The notes below the pieces were generated by a model. It saw only the letters and a program-made list of their open reading frames with translations. It searched no databases and had not been told where the DNA came from. Position numbers and translations under genes: made by a program. From Prevotella sp. (GTDB lineage: Bacteria; Bacteroidota; Bacteroidia; Bacteroidales; Bacteroidaceae), in assembly GCA_017554385.1 (NCBI GenBank), contig JAFZIL010000007.1:1-38014 (forward strand): a DNA stretch of 38,014 nucleotides, written 5' to 3'. This document shows, in pieces, positions 32,565 to 38,014 of this stretch; positions within the stretch are counted from its first letter, which is position 1, and the number at the start of each line of letters is the position of its first letter.

Positions 32565-33926
32565 TCAATCCTTACTGACTTTCCAGGGATAATCGTTGGC
32601 ATCGGCATCGGGGTTTGCCTTGACAGAGTAGCCCGATGGGATGGTGACATTGCCGTAAGTTCTTGGATCGTTTTTGAACTTACCGCCATAGATTATGTAA
32701 GGCCCACGTGATCGCCCTGCCGGTGGATTTTTAGCGCTTAAGGTGTTGAAATATCCACCGTAGATGGTCGCCGTGCCAGCAGGCACGTTGTCAGGCGTAT
32801 AGTTACAGATGCCACCGTAGTAGGTTCCACCTATGATGCTGCAGTTATGGCCATCGATATAGGCATTTTGATAGACGGTCATGTTCTCCATGATTACGTT
32901 TCCAAGGTATCCGTCATTATATTGACTATTACCGTCGACCTCTTTTTCTACCGTGCCGTTACGAAGTGTCACGGTTCTGCCCGCAACGTTGTTTTGCACA
33001 TAAACATTTACTGTGGAAGAATAACCGTTGAAGTCTATCACACCATCGGCCCGCGTTATTTTATAGGGATTTGGTGTGGAGACGTTAGCATTCAAGACGA
33101 GCACCGGATTCGTTTCGGTTGTAGTATTCCAATCGGCGAGGTTGGTATAGACATCCTTCGTCTTTGACATCTTAACCGTGACGGTGTAGTACTGTCCGTT
33201 GGTGAAAGTAACGTTTTCTCTCTCAAAATCATAGACACCTGAGAGGGAGGTGGCGTTCAGGCTGACAGTCTGATTGCTGAAGCCGGGGATGGCTACGTAG
33301 ATGATGTTGGTAGTCGTAGCGGGGTTGACGCTGTAGGTGTTGGTACCGTCGCTGATGGTGAGGTTCGTGGCGTTGACTGGCGTGGTGCCGTCTACATCGT
33401 CGAGAAGGGTGAACTTCACGATGGCCTGCTGGTTCTGGAAGCTGACAGCGTTGGCAGCGACCATGCCGCCTGAGCTGACGGCAGTGACGGTGGCTGTAGC
33501 GGTGGCATAGTCGTAGTTTTGGGCGATGTCCTCAAGGGTGCCCTTCTGTCCGATGTAGGTGGGCACGTCTCTCTTGGGGTAGTATAGGGTCAGCTCGTCG
33601 TCGGTGGCGATGGTCACACCCGAGAGCGTGCCCTTCAGCGTGGCGGTGGCTCCGTCGGTCTGTGGCTGTAGCGAGCCATTGGCCCACCTTGTGCCCTTCT
33701 TCACATATATATGATCTGTGGTGGCCCATGAGGCGTTGATGGTCGACCCGTTGAGCGCGAGGGCGCGGGTGGTCATGCTCTTCGCTGTCTCTACAGACAG
33801 GGTATAGGTTCCCTTTTGCACCTGCTGCTCGTCTAATAGGTCATCATCTCCTGAGCAGGATGTGAGGGCAGTCCCTGCCATCAGCAGCGCTGCGATTGCT
33901 TGTATTGTCAACTTCATTGCTTTCAT
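32565..33926 (-). CDS. Fimbrillin-family lipoprotein with C-terminal beta-repeat module
   Basis: The 453-residue lipoprotein has lipobox GTALTSC (C24), an acidic spacer, then SMTTRALALNGSTINASW. The N-terminal half (about 40-270) is fimbrillin-like: WATTDHIYVKKGTRW, DDELTLYYPKRD, AIVKFTLLDDVDG, YVAIPGFSNQTVSL, TFTNGQYYTVTVKM. The C-terminal part (about 285-440) has strand repeats with glycine turns (SIIGGTYYGGICNY, TIYGGYFNTL, IIYGGKFKNDP), which suggests a right-handed beta-helix or similar. R54 in TTRA could be the site where such proteins are cut for donor-strand pilus assembly. It is the last gene of the minus-strand pilin cluster, 15 bases after the one upstream. Confidence 0.8.
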   Translation of the reverse strand: MKAMKLTIQAIAALLMAGTALTSCSGDDDLLDEQQVQKGTYTLSVETAKSMTTRALALNGSTINASWATTDHIYVKKGTRWANGSLQPQTDGATATLKGTLSGVTIATDDELTLYYPKRDVPTYIGQKGTLEDIAQNYDYATATATVTAVSSGGMVAANAVSFQNQQAIVKFTLLDDVDGTTPVNATNLTISDGTNTYSVNPATTTNIIYVAIPGFSNQTVSLNATSLSGVYDFERENVTFTNGQYYTVTVKMSKTKDVYTNLADWNTTTETNPVLVLNANVSTPNPYKITRADGVIDFNGYSSTVNVYVQNNVAGRTVTLRNGTVEKEVDGNSQYNDGYLGNVIMENMTVYQNAYIDGHNCSIIGGTYYGGICNYTPDNVPAGTATIYGGYFNTLSAKNPPAGRSRGPYIIYGGKFKNDPRTYGNVTIPSGYSVKANPDADANDYPWKVSKD

Positions 33927-33941
33927 TGTTCTATCGAATGA

Positions 33942-35675
33942 TTATTGTACGTTTTGGACTAAGCGGACAGGACGGCCAGAATAGCGGTCGGCACCAACAT
34001 TAGTGATGAGTTTACTTGCGCTGATGAAAAGGATATTTGCCGAACTATTACTGCTTCCTGAGGTTGCCGACCAATAATAGCCGATATTAGCGACGGAAGT
34101 GAAAGTCGAGCCGGTGCGGTAGCCTGCATTTGGAATAAATGCCGCACCGGCAGCCTCCATCTTGGCCCAGTTGGTGGTATTGTAGTTGGTTCCGAATCCG
34201 GAACTTGCATCATTAATGTACGATGGCACAGTCACGTCAGAGGGATGGATGTAATGGTTGGGGAAGATGATGAGTCCATATTTCGAGTTCACGTATGCTT
34301 TGGCAAAGCGAGCATTGGAGGTAGCAAGGTTGGTAGTCGTAGTACGGCTGAATAATAGGTACTGCCACTCGTTTCGGGTCAACGTGCGCCATTTATTTGC
34401 TGTATTCCCACCGTTGGTGATAGCATTGGCACCCCATTCGTTATAGGAAGAGTAGATGCTGTTGTCTTCGGAAATCTCATTAGGGTTATTACCAGTGCCC
34501 CAGCCGAAGAGGTCACGGTGGTCGTCAGACTGCGAGTTTCCGAAATAGTCCCATTGGTTAGTGGCAAACTGCCACGTACCCACGTACTGTAGGTTGCCTT
34601 TCGAGAAATAGACCATTGTCGAGCCACTGACAGAGAATTGGCCGGAAAGGGCACCTTCAGGAATCTTTTCCCACTTTTGTCCACTTGTCGCGGAATAGTT
34701 GGTGCGTGTGGCCTCTATGCCGCTGTCGTTGACGGTGATGGTGAGGACGGTGCTGCTTCCGGCAGTGAGGTCGATGTCGGGCAGGGTGCCGGTGATGGTC
34801 TCGCCGTCGCCAGTGGTGATGGTGATGGTGTTAGTCGAGGAGAGAGCCTGTGCGGGCAGCACGATGGCATACTCGGTGGTGCCTATGGCAGCATCGGCGT
34901 TGTCGTAGTAGAAGGCGAGATCGGCGTTGGAGGCGACGGTGACGGTAGCTGCGTTGTCGCCTGCGGTGACAGCGCCAGTAGTCATATTCATTGTGGCCTC
35001 GGTAGCAATGTTGCCAATGGTGATGGTCGTCCCAGCCAGCTCGGTGGCTGTGATGGGCGAGGAAGATCCTGCGTGTACGCCCTGCTTCAGTCGGATGACG
35101 AGACGAGCCATGACGTGACGGAACTGCAGGTTGATGGTGTTGTCGTCCTTCGGATAGCGTGAGTGGTCGGTGACGGGCGTAGCAATCATCACGTCGCTGG
35201 CGCGGTAGTTGGCAACGGTGCTCTGGTCGTTGCTGACGGTCACGTCGAGGTCGGTGGTCTCGCGATTGCTTACGCTTGCGAAACGGCTGTAGGGATAGAA
35301 GGCATAGACATCGACGTTCGATGCTGCATCAATGGGATAGCAGAGCAACGAGGCCGTGGTGGCGTCGCTATAGTAGGTCAGCTCGTTCTGTCCAGACACG
35401 GCAGCAGAGGTGCGGTAGCGGTAGGGCGTAGCGGTGTAGGTAGCCGTGCCGTCGCAGTCAACCATATAGACAGCCACGTCCTCACCGGCTGCAAACGCTG
35501 TGTTCTGCAGGTCGTCGGTGCTGGCCGCGCGTGTCTGCCCTGGTACTGCCGTCGCTACCGCCGTCAGTCGGATGGGCTGCTGCTCACAGGGCTGCATGTC
35601 CGGCTCCCAGTCGGAAGAGCAGGATGACAGCAGCGCAGCGGCTATCCAGAGGGTTATGAATTTCTTTCTATTCAT
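33942..35675 (-). CDS. Fimbrillin-family lipoprotein with C-terminal FGE/C-type-lectin-like module
   Basis: The 577-residue lipoprotein has lipobox ALLSSC (C19) and a fimbrillin part (about 34-320: GQTRAASTDD with R49, EDVAVYMVDCDG, NVDVYAFYPYSRFAS, NLQFRHVMARLVIRLKQG, LTAGSSTVLTITV). The C-terminal part (about 330-577) reads VYFSKGNLQYVGTWQFATNQ, WDYFGN, LFGWGTGNNPN, WRTLTRNEWQYLL, GYYWSATSGSSN and SGRPVRLV. This is the pattern of formylglycine-enzyme-like / major-paralogous domains with a C-type-lectin-like fold, often a ligand-binding tip in Bacteroidetes surface proteins. The fusion suggests a pilus-tip adhesin. It lies in an apparent operon with the fimbrillins on both sides. Confidence 0.82.
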   Translation of the reverse strand: MNRKKFITLWIAAALLSSCSSDWEPDMQPCEQQPIRLTAVATAVPGQTRAASTDDLQNTAFAAGEDVAVYMVDCDGTATYTATPYRYRTSAAVSGQNELTYYSDATTASLLCYPIDAASNVDVYAFYPYSRFASVSNRETTDLDVTVSNDQSTVANYRASDVMIATPVTDHSRYPKDDNTINLQFRHVMARLVIRLKQGVHAGSSSPITATELAGTTITIGNIATEATMNMTTGAVTAGDNAATVTVASNADLAFYYDNADAAIGTTEYAIVLPAQALSSTNTITITTGDGETITGTLPDIDLTAGSSTVLTITVNDSGIEATRTNYSATSGQKWEKIPEGALSGQFSVSGSTMVYFSKGNLQYVGTWQFATNQWDYFGNSQSDDHRDLFGWGTGNNPNEISEDNSIYSSYNEWGANAITNGGNTANKWRTLTRNEWQYLLFSRTTTTNLATSNARFAKAYVNSKYGLIIFPNHYIHPSDVTVPSYINDASSGFGTNYNTTNWAKMEAAGAAFIPNAGYRTGSTFTSVANIGYYWSATSGSSNSSANILFISASKLITNVGADRYSGRPVRLVQNVQ

Positions 35676-35697
35676 TTCGTATTTCTTTTTTTCTTGT

Positions 35698-35776
35698 GCC
35701 GCTGACCGCCAGCGAAGCGGTCAGCCTACACCATGTAGGTTTCCGGGCATTACGCTCTAAGTTGCCCGGCAGCGGC
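35698..35776 (-). promoter_or_regulatory. Multi-hairpin element between two fimbrillin genes
   Basis: Three adjacent hairpins are present: GCTGACCGC/GCGGTCAGC (35701-35725), CCTACA/TGTAGG (35725-35739) and CCGGGC/GCCCGG (35743-35769). The outer sequences GCCGCTG (35698-35704) and CAGCGGC (35770-35776) are also complementary and share bases with the first hairpin, so a cloverleaf and an alternative fold compete. It lies between a stop and the next start on the minus strand. Confidence 0.65.
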
Positions 35777-35794
35777 TGTTTTAGCCCCCTAAGA

Positions 35795-36733
35795 TTACTG
35801 CAGGGTAGCTGTACCGTCAGCTGAGCCACCGTCAGCCCAAGCTGTGATGGTCGTTGCTGTCAGCAGCAGACCGGTCTTGTTCACGGTCAGGTTGTAGGTG
35901 TAAAGCGTCTGACTGGCGAAGAATTTGTTGGCAGCCAGTGCATAGTAGTAATCACCGCCACCGATGGTGATCTTGATGAAGTTGCCTGCCATAACCGTCT
36001 GGGGCACGATGATGGCCGATGTGCTGGCACCTGTACCGGCTGCAATGTTTGTGGCAGTGCCCGAACCCTCGGTCACAGCGGTTCCTTGTACGCCAAAGGT
36101 GGTGGTAGGCTTGACACCGAGGATGCTTACCTCAGCATTGTTCATCTCAGTCTCCGTAAAGCCGTCGCCTGCGGTCAGGTTGACGTTGATCTTAGTGAGC
36201 AGGTGGGTGAACGTCATAGGCACTTCCGAGGTGGTGCGGGTCACAGGGTTACCACCCGTAGGCGCACCCATCATCAGGTCGCTGGCCTTATAACCGGCAG
36301 TGCTCGACTGGTCGGCAGCTACGCTGAAGGTAATGTCGGTGCCGTTATAGGCCGTTGACGATGTGACGGCTGAGGCGGGATAGATACCAAAGATGAAAAG
36401 ACCGTTGCCGTCCTGGGGCCAGTACTGGGCTGCGGCGGGAGTGAGAGCACCGGCATTGCCTGTCGTGTAGGCCAGCGGGTTGCTGTAGGTCGTCACGTTG
36501 GTGCCGCTGGGGGTCTGGGTGCCGTTGACATCTTCTACGAGGAAGATGCTTACGTTCTCGTCAGCGTCAAACTGCGTGAGCTGGATGCTCTGTCCGGCAC
36601 GAGTCATGCTCGTCAGCGATTGGGTACTCAGGCGAATGGCGCTCTTTTCTGCAACCTTCACTTCTTCGTTGTCACTGCTGCAAGCGGCAAACATCATCGA
36701 TGCAGCGGCTGCGAAAAATACTAACTTTTTCAT
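35795..36733 (-). CDS. Fimbrillin-family lipoprotein, pilin part only
   Basis: The 312-residue lipoprotein has lipobox SMMFAAC (C18), an acidic spacer, and SMTRAGQSIQLTQFDADENV with R45 as the possible processing site. The usual fimbrillin pattern follows: VSIFLVEDVNG, NGLFIFGIYPAS, YKASDLMMGAP, PMTFTHLLTKINVNLTAGDG, STSAIIVPQTVMAGNFIKIT, YTYNLTVNKTGLLLTATTI, and it ends soon after TAWADGGSADGTATLQ. There is no extra C-terminal module. The last third is closely related, also at DNA level, to the gene at 36838-38014, so the two arose by duplication. It may be a shaft or anchor-type subunit; which one cannot be told. Confidence 0.85.
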   Translation of the reverse strand: MKKLVFFAAAASMMFAACSSDNEEVKVAEKSAIRLSTQSLTSMTRAGQSIQLTQFDADENVSIFLVEDVNGTQTPSGTNVTTYSNPLAYTTGNAGALTPAAAQYWPQDGNGLFIFGIYPASAVTSSTAYNGTDITFSVAADQSSTAGYKASDLMMGAPTGGNPVTRTTSEVPMTFTHLLTKINVNLTAGDGFTETEMNNAEVSILGVKPTTTFGVQGTAVTEGSGTATNIAAGTGASTSAIIVPQTVMAGNFIKITIGGGDYYYALAANKFFASQTLYTYNLTVNKTGLLLTATTITAWADGGSADGTATLQ

Positions 36734-36837
36734 AATTGAAAATGGTTTAAGATGTTAATTAATTAATAAATGAATTATAATGTTGTTTTTTTGTTTTTGC
36801 TTAGTTGATGGATGGTTCCACTCTTGTTTCGGGCTTA

Positions 36838-38014
36838 TTAGGGCGTTGCTGGCACCAGCGTCAAGGTCTTGCCCTCATTCGAGATGGTGAGAATCAGGCC
36901 GCCATAGTTAGTATCGCTTACGAGTGCAGGGTTATATTGGAGGATATAACCGCCTAATTCACAATCTGTCTCCTCGGTTACCATTACCATAGTACCAAAT
37001 GTTACTGAACAATTGGTGTCCATCCAGTATTGTCCCGCCCCGATGCTGGGGATTTGTGCGTATGCACCTATGGCTGTCACGCTTTTCACGTTGGGGCCTA
37101 TGCTAATGTTCCCACAATCGGTCTCGTAACCGCCACCGATGGCCGACGCCGTTCCACTTGTTTGTGCGACTACCGTTCCGCCCGATATGGTAATGTTGCT
37201 ACAACCATAACTGTTACCGGCACCAATTCCGGCACAATCATTTATACCTGTGGCATTGACAGTACCGCCAGAGATATTGATATTGCCACAACTTGCCTCG
37301 AAACTGCCGCCGATACCGGCATGTCCAATTGCCGTGATGTTACCACCCTCAATGTTGATGTTGCCACAATGTAACTGGTAGCCGCCACCTATTCCAGCAC
37401 CGCCCCAGTCACCTATTGCGGTCAGTGACCCTTCTCCCCGGATAGTGAGGGTTTTACCCCAGGGTACGTAAATGCCGGGATATTCTTCAAAGAAAGTTCT
37501 CACAATGTTCGTTCCACTGAGGATGATTGTGGCATTGCCTAAGCAGGTAATACCTGCACCGGTATAATCGCCACTCAAATTTTGGTTACCGTTGATATTC
37601 ACATTGTCTAAAGTCACGGTGGCACCGTCGGCAATGGAAATCATCACTTCGTTGGCTAATGTGCCTGTCAGTCTTTCGCCGTTTTTCGCTGTGTAATTAC
37701 TTGTGATGGTGCTGAGCTCAGTCCCTGGTAACGGCATCTCTGCAGTACCCACGATGGGATCGACGGCAGTCCAGGGCGTGATGTTGGTGACGGTGAGCAC
37801 CAGACCGGTCTTGTTGACAGTCAGGTTGAAGGTATAGCGATTCTTGGCAGCAAACGTCGTGGCGGCATCCAATTTGTAGATGTAGTTGCCACCTCCTACG
37901 GCCACCTGAATGAAGCTGGTATTGGCAGCAAGCGTCTGGGGCACGATGATGGCCGATGTGGTTGCACCAGTACCGGCAGCAATGGTCGTGGCAGTGCCGG
38001 AAGCCTCGCCCACT
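36838..38014 (-). CDS. Fimbrillin-type protein with C-terminal cysteine-containing beta-helix (N-terminus outside window)
   Basis: The frame runs out of the right edge, so the signal and most of the pilin part are missing. The visible first 90 residues (AAGTGATTSAIIVPQTL, YTFNLTVNKTGLVLTVTNI, TPW) are the last third of a fimbrillin domain. A glycine-rich repeat domain (about 100-390) follows, with units such as GSLTAIG..AGIGGGY..HCGNINIEGG, NITAIG..GIGGSF..SCGNINISGG and TVNATG..AGIGAGN..GCSNITISGG. Each repeat holds one Cys at the same place (visible residues 216, 242, 271, 300). This resembles Cthe_2159-like carbohydrate-binding right-handed beta-helices. A pilus-borne adhesin is inferred. 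It is the first visible gene of the cluster; the next gene starts 104 bases later. Confidence 0.8.
   Translation of the reverse strand, partial: VGEASGTATTIAAGTGATTSAIIVPQTLAANTSFIQVAVGGGNYIYKLDAATTFAAKNRYTFNLTVNKTGLVLTVTNITPWTAVDPIVGTAEMPLPGTELSTITSNYTAKNGERLTGTLANEVMISIADGATVTLDNVNINGNQNLSGDYTGAGITCLGNATIILSGTNIVRTFFEEYPGIYVPWGKTLTIRGEGSLTAIGDWGGAGIGGGYQLHCGNINIEGGNITAIGHAGIGGSFEASCGNINISGGTVNATGINDCAGIGAGNSYGCSNITISGGTVVAQTSGTASAIGGGYETDCGNISIGPNVKSVTAIGAYAQIPSIGAGQYWMDTNCSVTFGTMVMVTEETDCELGGYILQYNPALVSDTNYGGLILTISNEGKTLTLVPATP

Noticed and set aside
33942-34650. A diversity-generating retroelement in the window
   Set aside because: No reverse transcriptase, accessory gene or template repeat was seen; only the lectin-like end of one protein is suggestive.
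34638-35627. Plus-strand open frames rich in Val, Gly and Asp (34638-35162, 35163-35627)
   Set aside because: They are antisense to the fimbrillin gene at 33942-35675 and have no recognisable features.

Overview
The window looks like chromosomal DNA of a Bacteroidales bacterium, most likely a Prevotella-type gut or rumen species. The reasons are tandem SusC/SusD genes, type V (fimbrillin) pilus lipoproteins, secreted proteins with C-terminal sorting tails of the type IX kind, a Bacteroides-style UmuC, and -7 boxes of the TAnnTTTG type ahead of several genes. No rRNA, tRNA, transposase or CRISPR array was seen.

Layout. (1) 1-1430: the end of an isochorismatase-like hydrolase, a GyrI-like effector-binding protein with a cysteine cluster, then a scar where a chloramphenicol-acetyltransferase-like fragment abuts an oppositely oriented KilA-N fragment. 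(2) 1431-2156: a repeat island with long inverted arms and a 22-nt tandem array. (3) 2157-3892, minus strand: umuD-umuC error-prone polymerase operon. (4) 4075-12100, plus strand: two large secreted choice-of-anchor proteins and an Omp28-like protein. (5) 12045-15834, minus strand: flotillin, MATE exporter and a cyclophilin-type PPIase. (6) 16183-31685, plus strand: a polysaccharide-utilization locus in the order susC-susD-susC-susD-DUF1735 lipoprotein-GH10-like lipoprotein-carbohydrate-binding protein. This is the gene order of the Bacteroidetes xylan locus (xusA-E plus xyn10), closed by a strong terminator. (7) 31774-32564: a second repeat island with an 11-nt array, a MITE-like palindrome and another 22-nt array. 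(8) 32565-38014, minus strand: four fimbrillin-type proteins that share an N-terminal pilin part but carry different C-terminal modules.

The two strongest signals are these. The GH10-like protein keeps the fold landmarks and the acid/base glutamate but has lost the nucleophile and nearly every other active-site motif, so it reads as a glycan-binding pseudoenzyme at the usual place of the xylanase. Second, both repeat islands sit between convergent genes and are built on an 11/22-bp period, while other junctions, and even two coding sequences, carry heptanucleotide arrays, four of them associated with the box TTTGCTACCGCT. One of these composites is inserted in frame in the MATE gene.
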